64,000 bases of DNA from Candidatus Rokuibacteriota bacterium (GTDB taxonomy: Bacteria > Methylomirabilota > Methylomirabilia > Rokubacteriales > CSP1-6). The first letter of the stretch is position 1. The number at the start of each line of letters is the position of its first letter. This document shows positions 1 to 8,826 of the stretch, one piece after another. The notes under the pieces are model-generated. The model searched no databases. It worked only from the letters and a program-made list of their open reading frames with translations, and had not been told where the DNA came from. The position numbers and the translations under genes were made by a program. The stretch is taken from positions 16,925 through 80,924 of the forward strand of contig QHSP01000026.1 of assembly GCA_003220495.1 (NCBI GenBank), given 5' to 3'.

Positions 1-569
1 CGATCTCCCTTCGAGGCGAGCACGCTGATCCGCTTCGCGTTCTTGCGCGCGGCATCGTATTGCCGGCTGGTGAGGCAGTCGTCATCGACGGCGGCCGCGA
101 GCACGCAGACTTCCCGCGCCGGGCGATCGAGCTGCTTCACGGTTTCGAGCACCAGCCGCCCGCCGAGGCTGTGCGAGACGAGCGAGACGTCCGCGGCGGC
201 GGACAGACTCGTGTTGATGAACTTGGCGAGCAACCGCCCGCACCGGACGGCGTCTCCGGCTTCGGCGGGGTAGTTGACGGCCGGGATCCACCAGTCCCCG
301 GGCCAGAGAACGCCGACGAAGACGAAGGCCTGCGGGAGAGTCAAGTCGTGCTCCAGCCGCGCCAGCGCGTGCACACCCGCGCGGCGAGATACGTTGAAGC
401 CGTGTGTCACGAAGACGACCTCGCGACCGGCGATCCGATCGGCCGGGAGCGTCTGGCCGAGGTGCCGCAGCTCCGGCGGGTCGACCAGGCCGTTGCCCTC
501 GAGGACGCGTGGCTCGTCGAGGATGCCCCCGCCCACGCCATCGGTACGAAAGTCGAGGAAGAACGTCAC
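1..569 (-). CDS. Alpha/beta hydrolase, 3' end outside window
   Basis: The reading frame starts at a GTG at 569 and runs off the left edge, so only the first ~189 residues are visible. The fold is read from a core beta strand ending in THGF (oxyanion-type HG turn) near residue 55 and a nucleophile elbow SHSLGG near residue 131, the serine-hydrolase G/S-x-S-x-G signature. The pattern resembles DUF900-like esterases, but no substrate can be named. It begins 7 bases after the stop of the lipoprotein gene upstream, so the two are probably co-transcribed. No signal peptide is visible. The GTG start is chosen because the frame has no better codon; its ribosome site is weak. Confidence 0.6.
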   Translation of the reverse strand, partial: MTFFLDFRTDGVGGGILDEPRVLEGNGLVDPPELRHLGQTLPADRIAGREVVFVTHGFNVSRRAGVHALARLEHDLTLPQAFVFVGVLWPGDWWIPAVNYPAEAGDAVRCGRLLAKFINTSLSAAADVSLVSHSLGGRLVLETVKQLDRPAREVCVLAAAVDDDCLTSRQYDAARKNAKRISVLASKGD

Positions 570-576
570 ACGCCAG

Positions 577-1377
577 TCACTTGGCCGCCCGCATCGCGGC
601 AGCCGCCGCCTGGAGCGACGAGGCGAGGTCCTTGGCGATGGGCGCGAGGGGGACCGCCAGGAGTCCCACCACGAGCGCCAACGCCCAGCGATCCAATCCG
701 AGGGCCCACGTTGCGAGGTACGCCAGTCCGATCGAGAAAACCCCGGCGAACACGCGTGAGACGTTCCGATAGAGCTGATCCGCGCGGTCGAAGGCGGCGT
801 CGAGCTGTGCCTCGACCGAGGCGTCGAGCCGGCCGAGGACGTTGAGATCGATCTCGGTGAGCACACCTCCTTTGTGGAGCTTCTCCGCAGCCGCCTTGAG
901 CGCATCCGGCGCGACGTGACCGGCCTTGGCGAGCGCACCCGCCGTGTCCGGGTCGAGGCCGAGACGGATCAGTGACTTCACGATCGCCTTCTGCTCGTCG
1001 CGTGGTCGACCGTTGATCCAGTGTGAACGGACAACCCGGCGCCACTCGGCTTTCCCCTTGTTCGTGCCCAGAGCCCGATCGAGCGCGGCCGAGAAGCGAG
1101 CCGCGGTGTCGAGGAGACCGGGAAGGCCGAAGTTCGACACGCCGCCCCAGAACGCCTTGGTCGCGTCGACCAGGGCGAAGGCTGCTGTCCCGAGCGCTCC
1201 GATCGCGGTGATGATGGCGACCAGACGCGTGCTGCCGATGTCGCCGGTCGTCGCCTCCTTCGCCCCCGTGGTGGCGCTGGTTCCGGCGGTCGTCGGCGTC
1301 GTTGCCGTGCACGCCGCTAACGCGACGAGGGAGATCGCCAACAGGAGCGAAACCAGATGTCGCGCGCGTGTTGTCAT
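577..1377 (-). CDS. Hypothetical lipoprotein with C-terminal membrane segments
   Basis: A 266-residue protein with a clear lipoprotein signal peptide: basic N-terminus, hydrophobic stretch, and lipobox LAAC with the acceptor Cys at residue 23. A second hydrophobic segment lies near residues 45-65 and two more near residues 205-245, so the protein may be membrane-embedded after lipidation. The middle is helical and charged, without a recognised domain. An in-frame GTG four codons upstream is an alternative start; the ATG at 1377 has a GAGGGG just before it. It sits immediately upstream of the truncated hydrolase gene. Function unknown. Confidence 0.65.
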   Translation of the reverse strand: MTTRARHLVSLLLAISLVALAACTATTPTTAGTSATTGAKEATTGDIGSTRLVAIITAIGALGTAAFALVDATKAFWGGVSNFGLPGLLDTAARFSAALDRALGTNKGKAEWRRVVRSHWINGRPRDEQKAIVKSLIRLGLDPDTAGALAKAGHVAPDALKAAAEKLHKGGVLTEIDLNVLGRLDASVEAQLDAAFDRADQLYRNVSRVFAGVFSIGLAYLATWALGLDRWALALVVGLLAVPLAPIAKDLASSLQAAAAAMRAAK

Positions 1378-1453
1378 AGCGCCCCTCACCCTCTCCTTGG
1401 GAGGTGAGTTTCCCGGCTCAGAGCCATGCCGTCCAGAGACCGAGCTGCTGATC

Positions 1454-3691
1454 TCAGGGATCGACCTGCAACAGGTTGCGCCTCACGCGCTCTGGCGTGA
1501 ACGGCAACGCGCGCAGGCGCTTGCCGGTGGCATTCGCAAGGGCGTTGGCGATCGCGGCGGCCGCTGGGCCCTGCGCGCCCTCCCCAACACCGAGAAAGCG
1601 TTCGTCGGGTCGATCGAGCAGGACGACGTCGACCTCGGGCACCTCGGTGAAGCGCAGGATCGGATAGTCGGCCCACGACCGGGTCGTCACCTGCGTGCGA
1701 TCGAAGCGCACGGATTCCTTCAGGGTCCAGCTCGTCGACTGGATGATACCGCCCTCGATCTGGTTGACCACGCCGTCCGGGTTGACGATCTGCCCGGCGT
1801 CCACCGCCGCCACCACCCGCGCGACGCGCACGAGACCGGTTTTGCGCTCGACCTCGACGTCGGCGGCCATGGCGCAGTAGCAGGCGAGGTTCTTGTACCT
1901 GGCGAACGCGAAGCCGCGACCCCGCTCACCGTCACCCTTGGCGCTCGGTCGCCACCCGGCGCGCTGAGCGGCCGCCTCGATGACGGCGCGGGCGCGGGCG
2001 TCGTTCAAGTGACGCAAGCGGAACTCCACGGGATCGGCGCCCGCCGCGGCGGCCAGCTCGTCGACGAACGACTCCAGGGCGAAGACGTTGGCGTAGCCGC
2101 CAAGCGTGCGGAGCGCGGAGGTACGGATGGGCGCATCCGCGATGTAGTGCTTGACGACTTTCACATTGGGGAAGTCGTACAGCGGAATCGCGTTTCGGTC
2201 CGAGCCGCCGGACGGCTGCGGCACATCCGCCGGGGGGACCAGCGGACGCGGCGTCGCCAGATGCCGGGCGGCGAGGAGGTTCACTCCTGCGGAGGCGCCG
2301 GGCCGAGTGTTGTGCGACTGGCTCCACAGCTCGTGCGACCAGGTGACCACGTTCCCTTGCGCATCGATGCCGCCCGAGAGCTTCATTACCATGGCCGAGC
2401 CGTACGGCTCCCACGCGAATTCGTCGTCGCGCATCCACTGGAGCTTCACCGGCCGCGCCCCGGTTGCCCGCGCGACGAGCGCGGCGTCGAGCACCACGTC
2501 GTCGGCGCCGTTGTGGCCGTAGCATCCGGCCCCCTCGGCGTGGATGCACCGGATGTCTTGAGGACTCATGTCGAACACCTTGGCCAGCTCGGCGCGCAGC
2601 GGGAACACGCCCTGGCTGTGCGTCCAGACGACGAGCTTGCCTTCCTGCCACCGGGCGACCGCGCACGAGGGTCCCATCGAGGCGTGGCACTGGTAGGGGC
2701 GGGTATAGAGCGCTTCCAGCGTCTTCGCAGGCGCGGCGGCGGTGACCGACGTCTTCTCGGACACCGTCTGGCCCGGGACCGGCAGGCTCATGAGATGGCG
2801 ATACAGCGCCTCGTCGGCGGGCGGCAATGACACGGTTTCCGTCCAGCGCGCGCTGCGCTTGAGCGCCTCACGGGCGCCAATCGCCTGCTCCTCTCGCACG
2901 GCGGCCACGGCGAGGAAACTTCCATCTCGCACGACGGCGACGACGCCGGGCAGGCGGCGCGCCGCCGCCTCGTCGACGGACCGGAGCCGCGCGCCGGGCG
3001 AGGGCGGGCGCACGACGCGTCCGAATACCATGCCAGGCAGCCGGATGTCCTGCACGTAGGCGGCACCCCCGGTGAATTTCTTCGGGATGTCCCGGCGGGG
3101 AACGCTGCGGCCGACCCAGTGGTGCTCGGCGGCGGGCTTCGGCTTGGTCTGCGCGGTCGCTTCCCGGTTCAGACCGGCGCTTCCCGCGAGCTCCCAGTAC
3201 GTCGCGGTCGCGCCGCCCGGCGCGGTGACGGCGCCGTCGCTCACCGTCAGGCCGGGCGCGGCGACACCGAGCTTCGCCGCGGCAGCCGAGACGAGGACAT
3301 CGCGCGCTTCGGCGCACGCGAAGCGCAGCGCGGTGCCGCTCTGCTCCACGGAAAGGCTGCCGGCGGTCTGCCCTTCGTTCGGCGTACGCGCGGTGTCGCC
3401 GCTGACGACCTGGATGCGCTGAAGATCCACGTCGAGCTCGTCGGCCGCGATCTGCGACAGCGCGGTGCCGATCCCCTGCCCGAGCTCGATCTTTCCGGTG
3501 AAGATCGTCACCGTGCCGTTCGGATCGATCCGGAGCCAGGCGTCGAGCATGCGATTCGTGTTGAGACTTGCCGGCAACGGCGCCGGCCTGCCCTGCGCGA
3601 GCGCGACGCGCGGAGCGAGGGCGAATCCGATGACGAGCGCCCCGCCCGTCTTGACGAAGTCACGGCGAGAGACGTCGGGCACGACGCTCAT
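1454..3691 (-). CDS. Molybdenum hydroxylase large subunit (isoquinoline oxidoreductase-like)
   Basis: A 745-residue xanthine dehydrogenase-family molybdopterin-binding subunit. It hydroxylates an aldehyde or N-heteroaromatic carbon; the substrate is not predictable. A twin-arginine signal (SRRDF followed by a hydrophobic run to residue ~35) implies periplasmic export as a folded complex. Family motifs are visible: the domain entry after residue ~200 with GRVVRPPSPGA, the central QCHASMGPSCAV block, and the C-terminal GVGEG with the likely catalytic Glu. The start is fixed by a four-base ATGA overlap with the iron-sulfur subunit gene upstream. No FAD subunit gene is nearby, which fits the two-subunit IorAB type passing electrons to a cytochrome rather than NAD. 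A second copy of this pair lies at 51890-54641. Confidence 0.88.
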   Translation of the reverse strand: MSVVPDVSRRDFVKTGGALVIGFALAPRVALAQGRPAPLPASLNTNRMLDAWLRIDPNGTVTIFTGKIELGQGIGTALSQIAADELDVDLQRIQVVSGDTARTPNEGQTAGSLSVEQSGTALRFACAEARDVLVSAAAAKLGVAAPGLTVSDGAVTAPGGATATYWELAGSAGLNREATAQTKPKPAAEHHWVGRSVPRRDIPKKFTGGAAYVQDIRLPGMVFGRVVRPPSPGARLRSVDEAAARRLPGVVAVVRDGSFLAVAAVREEQAIGAREALKRSARWTETVSLPPADEALYRHLMSLPVPGQTVSEKTSVTAAAPAKTLEALYTRPYQCHASMGPSCAVARWQEGKLVVWTHSQGVFPLRAELAKVFDMSPQDIRCIHAEGAGCYGHNGADDVVLDAALVARATGARPVKLQWMRDDEFAWEPYGSAMVMKLSGGIDAQGNVVTWSHELWSQSHNTRPGASAGVNLLAARHLATPRPLVPPADVPQPSGGSDRNAIPLYDFPNVKVVKHYIADAPIRTSALRTLGGYANVFALESFVDELAAAAGADPVEFRLRHLNDARARAVIEAAAQRAGWRPSAKGDGERGRGFAFARYKNLACYCAMAADVEVERKTGLVRVARVVAAVDAGQIVNPDGVVNQIEGGIIQSTSWTLKESVRFDRTQVTTRSWADYPILRFTEVPEVDVVLLDRPDERFLGVGEGAQGPAAAAIANALANATGKRLRALPFTPERVRRNLLQVDP

Positions 3692-4155
3692 GACCGCATC
3701 TCCTTGGCGGCGCGCTGTACGGCGCGGACGATCCGATTGTGTGAGGCGCACCGGCAGAGGTGTCCGTTCAGCGCCTGTTTGATCTCCAGCTCGCTCGGCC
3801 CCGGATTCCGGTCGAGCAGCGCCTTCGCCGACATCACCATCCCGTTCCCGCAGTAGCCGCACTGACACGCCTGCTCCTCGATGAAGGCGCGCTGAAGCGG
3901 ATGCAGCCGCTCGAGCGTGCCCAGGCTCTCGATCGTGGTGACACGCGTGTTCGCTGCGGCCGAGACCGGCGTCACGCACGACCGCACGGGCTTGCCGTCC
4001 ATCAGCACCGTGCAGGCGCCACACTGGGCGAGCCCGCAACCGAACTTCGGCCCGTTCAGCTCGAGATCGTTCCTGAGCACGTACAGAAGTGGAGTGCCCG
4101 GCTCGACCGACACCGTCGTCGTCTTGCCGTTCACGTGCAGGCGGAAGCTCGCCAT
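3688..4155 (-). CDS. [2Fe-2S] subunit of molybdenum hydroxylase (IorA-like)
   Basis: A 155-residue two-cluster iron-sulfur protein of the CoxS/IorA family. The N-terminal plant-type cluster site reads C-x4-C-x2-C-x11-C (around CGLAQCGAC), and the C-terminal helical cluster domain has the C-x2-C...C-x-C pattern (CGYCGNG and CRC). It shuttles electrons from the molybdenum subunit encoded immediately downstream with a four-base overlap. The ATG at 4155 follows AGGAGG by six bases. It lacks its own signal peptide, so export would depend on the Tat signal of its partner. Divergent from the peptide transporter operon. Confidence 0.9.
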   Translation of the reverse strand: MASFRLHVNGKTTTVSVEPGTPLLYVLRNDLELNGPKFGCGLAQCGACTVLMDGKPVRSCVTPVSAAANTRVTTIESLGTLERLHPLQRAFIEEQACQCGYCGNGMVMSAKALLDRNPGPSELEIKQALNGHLCRCASHNRIVRAVQRAAKEMRS

Positions 4156-4219
4156 CGTTCGCCTCCTCGGTCGGCCACGTCCTTGCGGGAGCCCGGGCCC
4201 GTCTTTCTCATAGTACGAA

Positions 4220-5125
4220 ATGGGCCCCGGGGCAATTCCCGCGGTCCTTTGCCTTGACACTCGCCGCCGCTCCCGCCTAGTCTCCTGCTCGCGGAGGATC
4301 GCGACGAAGAGTCTGCGGCGGGCGGCGCGCAGCACCGTAGTGGTGGTCGGCGCGGTCTTCGCGCTGGTGATCGTCGGCATGGCGCTGTTCGCCGGCGGCC
4401 TCGCGCCGCATCCCCCCGACGAGCAGAACTTCGATCTGATCGAGGCGAAACCGGGAGCGCACGCTCTATTTGGCACGGATCGGTTCGGCCGCGACGTCCT
4501 GAGCCGGGTGATCTACGGCGCACGGATCTCGCTCTACGTGGCGGTGACGTCGATCGCGTTGGCGATGCTCGTCGGAGGGGCGCTGGGGCTGACGGCGGGC
4601 TACGCCGGCGGCCTGTGGGACAACGCGATCAACCGCGTCATGGACATCTTCTTCAGTATCCCGGGGTTGTTGCTGGCGGTCGGTGTGGCGGCGATGCGCG
4701 GGCCGGGAGTGAACAGCGCGGTCGTGGCCATCACGATCGTCTACACGCCGCTCTTCGCCCGCGTCATGCGGGGGCCGGTCCTGGCCGAGCGCGAGAAGGA
4801 GTACATCGAGGCGGTGCGGGCGCTGGGCGCCGGCCGGCTGGTGGTGGCGATCAAGCACCTCTTGCCGAACGTGCTGTCCCCGTTCGTGGTGCAAGGCACC
4901 GTCGCCTTCTCGCAGGCGATCCTCATCGAGGCCTCGCTGAGTTACCTCGGACTGTCGGCTCAGCCACCCACTCCGTCGTGGGGCAACATGCTGAACGAGG
5001 GACGGACGTATCTGGAGACCGCGCCGTGGATCTCGGTGTTCCCGGGCGTGGCGATCATGACCGCCGTGCTGGCGTTCAACCTGATCGGCGACGGACTCCG
5101 CGACATTCTCGACCCGAACGCATAA
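4220..5125 (+). CDS. Peptide-type ABC transporter permease (DppC/OppC-like)
   Basis: Inner-membrane permease of a dipeptide/nickel-type importer. It has an N-terminal transmembrane helix preceded by basic residues, the DppC-type FGTDRFGRDVLSR segment, five further helices, and the ATPase-contact EAA loop (AVRALGAG). The family usually has 270-300 residues. The only canonical start upstream of the first helix is ATG 4220, but a good promoter lies downstream of it, so the first ~25 residues may not be translated. The true start may be non-canonical after the GGAGGA at 4293, or the N-terminus may hold a base error. An in-frame GTG at 4340 would cut into the first helix. It is first in an operon with a binding protein and a DppB-like permease. 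Confidence 0.82.
   Translation: MGPGAIPAVLCLDTRRRSRLVSCSRRIATKSLRRAARSTVVVVGAVFALVIVGMALFAGGLAPHPPDEQNFDLIEAKPGAHALFGTDRFGRDVLSRVIYGARISLYVAVTSIALAMLVGGALGLTAGYAGGLWDNAINRVMDIFFSIPGLLLAVGVAAMRGPGVNSAVVAITIVYTPLFARVMRGPVLAEREKEYIEAVRALGAGRLVVAIKHLLPNVLSPFVVQGTVAFSQAILIEASLSYLGLSAQPPTPSWGNMLNEGRTYLETAPWISVFPGVAIMTAVLAFNLIGDGLRDILDPNA
4254..4283 (+). promoter_or_regulatory. Sigma-70-like promoter for peptide ABC operon
   Basis: A perfect -35 hexamer TTGACA (4254-4259), an 18-base spacer and a -10 hexamer TAGTCT (4278-4283). A GGAGGA ribosome site follows at 4293-4298. The promoter lies inside the longest possible reading frame of the next gene, which argues that its translation starts downstream of here. 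Confidence 0.5.
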
Positions 5126-5188
5126 GGTCGTGCGCGCGGCAGGCCGGGGCCCCGCCGGCCGAGGCGCGCACAATAAAAGGAGACCGAC

Positions 5189-6730
5189 ATGACCGCATCT
5201 CTGACCCGCCGCCAGCTCCTCCAGGCCGGCGGCCTCACGCTCGGCGCGCTCTCGCTCGGTCGCCACGCGGCCGGCCAGGCGCCGAAGGACGGTGGGACCT
5301 TCACCTCCGCGCGGACCACGGAAGCGACGGGGCTCGACCCGCAGCTCGTCCCGGCGTTCTCGCGGAGCGCCCGCTCACCGATGATGTACAACCAGCTCGT
5401 CCGGTTCGAGCCGGACATGACGCCGGTGCCGGAGCTGGCCGAGTCGTGGCAGGTGAGCTCCGACGGGCTGCAGTGGACGTTCAAGCTGCGCCAGGGCGTC
5501 AAGTTCCACGACGGCCAGGAGCTGACCTCCGCCGACGTGAAGTTCACGTTCGATCGACTCTTTGAAAAGTCGCCTGGTAAATCGGACTTCATCGCGGTCG
5601 ACAAGGTCGAGCCGAGCGGGAAGTACGCGGTGAAGTTCGTCACCAAGGAGCCATTCGCGGGATTGCTCGCGGCGCTCGGCGGCTTCTGGGGTTTCATCAT
5701 CAGCGAGGCCGGCGTGAAGAAGCACGGCGACCTCAACAAGGCCGCCGTCGGCACCGGCCCGTTCATGCTGGAGGACTGGAAGGTCGAGCAGCAGATGGTC
5801 CTCAAGAAGCACGCGGGCTACTTCAAGAAGGGGTTGCCCTACGTCGACCAGGTGATCCTGCGCGTCATCCCCGACGAGGCCAGCATCGTCGCCGCGCTGC
5901 GCACGGGCCAGATCCACCACGCCTTCATCGAGGACAACAAGAACAACAACCTCCTCAAGGAGGAGAAGTCGCTGACCGGCTATCGCTCCTCGCGGCTCGG
6001 CTACGACTTTCTCAACATCAACGCCAGCCGCGGGCCGCTGAAGGACGTGCGCGTGCGCCAGGCGATCTCGTATGCGGTGGACCGGGCCCAGATACTGCGC
6101 GTGGCCGCCTCGGGCTTCGGTCGTCTCACCGCGCCGGCCACCGCGCCGATGAAGCAGTGGCAACTCCCCGAGGAACAGTGGATGAAGTACTACAGGCCCG
6201 ATGTCGACAAGGCCAAGAAGCTCATGGCCGAGGCCGGCCAGACGGCCGGCTTCACCGTGAAGCTCGGCGTGATCCCGACCTTCCCCACGATGGTCTCGGG
6301 CGCGCCGGTCGTTGCCGCCCAGCTCAAGCGCATCGGCATCACCGCAGAGATCGAGAACGTCGAGTACGCGGTGTGGATCAAGCGGTGGCTGGCCAAGGAC
6401 TTCGACATGACGATGAACACCACGCCGGGCTACGCCGATCCCGACACCGCGTTCTTTCGCGCCCTGCACTCGACGAAGGGCCAGAACTGGAATTCCTGGA
6501 GCGTGCCCGAGCTCGACGCGCTGCTGGAGGAGGGCCGGCGCACGATGGATCAGAAAAAGCGCAAGGAGATCTACGACCGCGTCCAGATCATGATCCTCGA
6601 GAACGTGCCGCACCTGTGGCTCTTCTCGGCCGACACGATCGACTTCACCCAGGCCTCGGTGAAAGGCTTCCGCCAGCATCCGACGACGCTCCTCTACGGC
6701 TTCGAAGGAGTGTGGCTCGACAAAGCGTAA
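5189..6730 (+). CDS. Peptide-type ABC transporter substrate-binding protein (SBP_bac_5)
   Basis: A 513-residue extracytoplasmic binding protein of the DppA/OppA family. It begins with a Tat-like signal (TRRQLLQAGG) ending near residue 30, then the family opening with the GLDPQLVPAF segment, and carries the WTFKLRQGVKFHDGQ block typical of the fold. Length is normal for the family. ATG follows AAGGAG by seven bases. It lies between the two permease genes, an order often seen in these soil genomes. Ligand unknown: family members bind peptides, opines, nickel chelates or other small organics. The downstream monooxygenase and AhpD-like genes suggest a non-peptide catabolic substrate (inference). 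Confidence 0.9.
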   Translation: MTASLTRRQLLQAGGLTLGALSLGRHAAGQAPKDGGTFTSARTTEATGLDPQLVPAFSRSARSPMMYNQLVRFEPDMTPVPELAESWQVSSDGLQWTFKLRQGVKFHDGQELTSADVKFTFDRLFEKSPGKSDFIAVDKVEPSGKYAVKFVTKEPFAGLLAALGGFWGFIISEAGVKKHGDLNKAAVGTGPFMLEDWKVEQQMVLKKHAGYFKKGLPYVDQVILRVIPDEASIVAALRTGQIHHAFIEDNKNNNLLKEEKSLTGYRSSRLGYDFLNINASRGPLKDVRVRQAISYAVDRAQILRVAASGFGRLTAPATAPMKQWQLPEEQWMKYYRPDVDKAKKLMAEAGQTAGFTVKLGVIPTFPTMVSGAPVVAAQLKRIGITAEIENVEYAVWIKRWLAKDFDMTMNTTPGYADPDTAFFRALHSTKGQNWNSWSVPELDALLEEGRRTMDQKKRKEIYDRVQIMILENVPHLWLFSADTIDFTQASVKGFRQHPTTLLYGFEGVWLDKA

Positions 6731-6744
6731 GTAAGGCGCAGCGC

Positions 6745-7698
6745 TTGACCCGTTACGTCATGGTCCGTCTCTACTCGATGGCCCTCACGCTCCTGGGGCT
6801 CTCGCTGCTCGTGTTCTTGATGTTGCGTCTGGTGCCGGGCACGGTGGTCGAGCAGATGATCGGCGCCGACGCCATCGTGAGCCCGGCCATGGTGGCGGAG
6901 CTGAAACGATTCTTCGGCCTCGACCAGCCGTGGTGGCGGCAATACGGACTCTGGGTCGCCGGCCTGACCCACGGCGATCTCGGCACCTCGTGGCGGACCG
7001 GCAAACCCGTGGTCGCGCTGATCCTCGAGCGTCTGCCGGTCACGATGGAGCTGACCGCGTTGGCCGTCGCGTGCGCGATGGTGCTCGGCATCCCGGCCGG
7101 GATCCTGTCCGCGACCCGACGCGACAGGGCGATCGACAACATCACCCGCGTCGGCACGCTCCTTGGTCTGTCCATCCCGGTGTTCTGGCAGGGCACGATG
7201 CTCATCCTGTTCTTCTCGATCTACCTGCGCTGGATGCCGCCGGTCGTGTGGGTCGACTTCTTCACGGACCCGCGCCGGAACCTCACCATCATGCTGCTGC
7301 CGGCGCTGTGCCTGGGCACCGCCAGCGCGGCCAACATCGCGCGGACCACCCGGGCCTGCATGCTCGACGTGCTGCGCTCGGAGTACATCCGCACCGCGGC
7401 AGCCAAGGGGCTGACCGACCGGGTGGTCATCCTCAAGCACGCGCTCAAGAACGCGCTGATTCCGATCGTGACGGTGGCCGGTTTGCAGATGGGGATCCTG
7501 CTCGGCGGTACTGTCGTCGTGGAGGAGGTGTTCACGCTGCCCGGCATCGGGCGACTGGTGCTGTGGGCGATCTACCAGCGCGACTACCCGCTGACCCAGT
7601 CGACCATCCTGTTCATCGCCGTGATGTTCATGACCATCAACCTGGCCGTGGACGTGCTGTACGGGTATCTCGATCCCCGGATTCGTTACAGCGCGTAA
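6745..7698 (+). CDS. Peptide-type ABC transporter permease (DppB-like)
   Basis: A 317-residue inner-membrane permease with six predicted helices. Family features are the N-terminal TRYVMVRL then long hydrophobic helix ending LRLVPG, the GDLGTSW segment, the EAA loop (RTAAAKGL) and the C-terminal VDVLYGYLDPRIRY. TTG 6745 is chosen because AAGG lies eight bases upstream and the extra residues match the usual DppB N-terminus; ATG 6760 is the alternative. The start is 14 bases past the binding protein stop. No DppD/DppF ATPase gene accompanies the operon here, so ATPases must come from elsewhere. Confidence 0.88.
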   Translation: MTRYVMVRLYSMALTLLGLSLLVFLMLRLVPGTVVEQMIGADAIVSPAMVAELKRFFGLDQPWWRQYGLWVAGLTHGDLGTSWRTGKPVVALILERLPVTMELTALAVACAMVLGIPAGILSATRRDRAIDNITRVGTLLGLSIPVFWQGTMLILFFSIYLRWMPPVVWVDFFTDPRRNLTIMLLPALCLGTASAANIARTTRACMLDVLRSEYIRTAAAKGLTDRVVILKHALKNALIPIVTVAGLQMGILLGGTVVVEEVFTLPGIGRLVLWAIYQRDYPLTQSTILFIAVMFMTINLAVDVLYGYLDPRIRYSA

Positions 7699-7722
7699 CC
7701 GAAAATCCATCGAGGAGACGTC

Positions 7723-8805
7723 ATGCGAGCCGCGGACGCGGCCTCGCTGATGCATAATAGCCGGCACATGACGATCGCGACCTCGCCGAAACGCCTGGGG
7801 TTCTTCACGCGCCTGCTCGATCAGGCGGATCCCGCCGAACGCTACCGGCTGGCGACCGCGCAGATCATCCACGCCGAACGGTTGGGCTTCGACTCGGCGT
7901 GGATCGCCCAGCACCATTTCCACGAAGACGAGGGCGGCCTTCCCGCGCCGTTCGTCTTCCTCGCCCAGGTCGCCGCCCAGACATCGCGGATCCGCCTCGG
8001 GACGGGGATCGTGACTCTGCCGCTGGAGCTGCCGATCCGGGTCGCGGAGGACTCCGCCGTGCTCGACCTGATGTGTGGCGGGCGCCTGGAAGTGGGCGTC
8101 GGAGGTGGGGGCAACCTTTCCTCGTACGCGGCGTTCGGCCAGAGCAGTGCCGAGCGCACGACTTTGCTCGTCGAGCACCTTCAAGTGCTGCGCGACGCCT
8201 GGGCCGGGCTGCCGCTTCCCGGAGGGAAGGATCGGCTGTATCCGGCGAATCCGAGCCTGGTCGAGCGCGTCTGGCAGGCGACGTTCACGGTCGAGGGAGC
8301 CAGACGGGCCGGCGCGGCGGGGGACGGTCTCATGCTGTCGCGCACGCAGCCCCGTCCGGCCGAGGCTCCCGATCTCTCGCTGCCCGAGATCCAGAACCCG
8401 ATGATCGACGCCTACGTGGAGGCGCTGCCCGAGGGCCGCGAGCCCCGTATCCTCGCCTCGCGCACCGTGTTCGTTGCGGATGACGACAGGGAAGCCCGGC
8501 GTCTCGCCGAAATCGGGCTCGGGCGACATCGCGCGCGCCTGGCCCGGTTGGGCCGCGCGACCGGAGATGGATCGCTGGACGCGATGATCGCCGCCATGGA
8601 TGTGCATCTCGGCACGTCAGACGATGTGATCGCCTCGCTCAAGACGGACAGCGCGCTCGCCAGGGCGACGGACCTGGCGGTTCAGGTGCATTCGATCGAT
8701 CCGCCGCATCCCTTCATCCTCAGATCGATCGAGCTGGTCGCCGAGGTGGTGGCGCCCGCGCTCGGCTGGGGACGGGATGCCGCGGGAGTGCAGCGTGTCG
8801 CGTGA
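7723..8805 (+). CDS. Luciferase-like FMN-dependent monooxygenase
   Basis: A 360-residue TIM-barrel flavin monooxygenase of the bacterial luciferase family. Visible family blocks are the N-terminal GFFTRLLD strand, SAWIAQHHFHEDEGG, the RIRLGTGIVTLP strand and the GGRLEVGVGGG phosphate-binding turn. It appears to be the subgroup that co-occurs with peptide-type transporters and the two following CMD-fold proteins (the KPN_01858-type family, recalled, not searched). It would use reduced FMN and oxygen to oxidise an imported small molecule. The start has GAGGAG five bases upstream; an internal ATG at 7768 is an alternative. It follows the permease by 24 bases. Confidence 0.85.
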   Translation: MRAADAASLMHNSRHMTIATSPKRLGFFTRLLDQADPAERYRLATAQIIHAERLGFDSAWIAQHHFHEDEGGLPAPFVFLAQVAAQTSRIRLGTGIVTLPLELPIRVAEDSAVLDLMCGGRLEVGVGGGGNLSSYAAFGQSSAERTTLLVEHLQVLRDAWAGLPLPGGKDRLYPANPSLVERVWQATFTVEGARRAGAAGDGLMLSRTQPRPAEAPDLSLPEIQNPMIDAYVEALPEGREPRILASRTVFVADDDREARRLAEIGLGRHRARLARLGRATGDGSLDAMIAAMDVHLGTSDDVIASLKTDSALARATDLAVQVHSIDPPHPFILRSIELVAEVVAPALGWGRDAAGVQRVA

Positions 8806-8826
8806 CCGGACGCTCGTGACCGCACG

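Noticed and set aside
926..2830. 634-codon open frame on the plus strand
   Set aside because: It is antisense to the lipoprotein and the molybdenum hydroxylase; its translation is Arg/His/Gly-rich without family motifs, a usual GC-rich shadow.
5375..6679. 434-codon minus-strand frame
   Set aside because: Mirror frame of the peptide-binding protein; composition is not protein-like and there is no ribosome site.
6694..8607. 637-codon minus-strand frame
   Set aside because: Antisense to the permease and monooxygenase genes, which have clear motifs; the shadow is Arg/Asp/His-rich.
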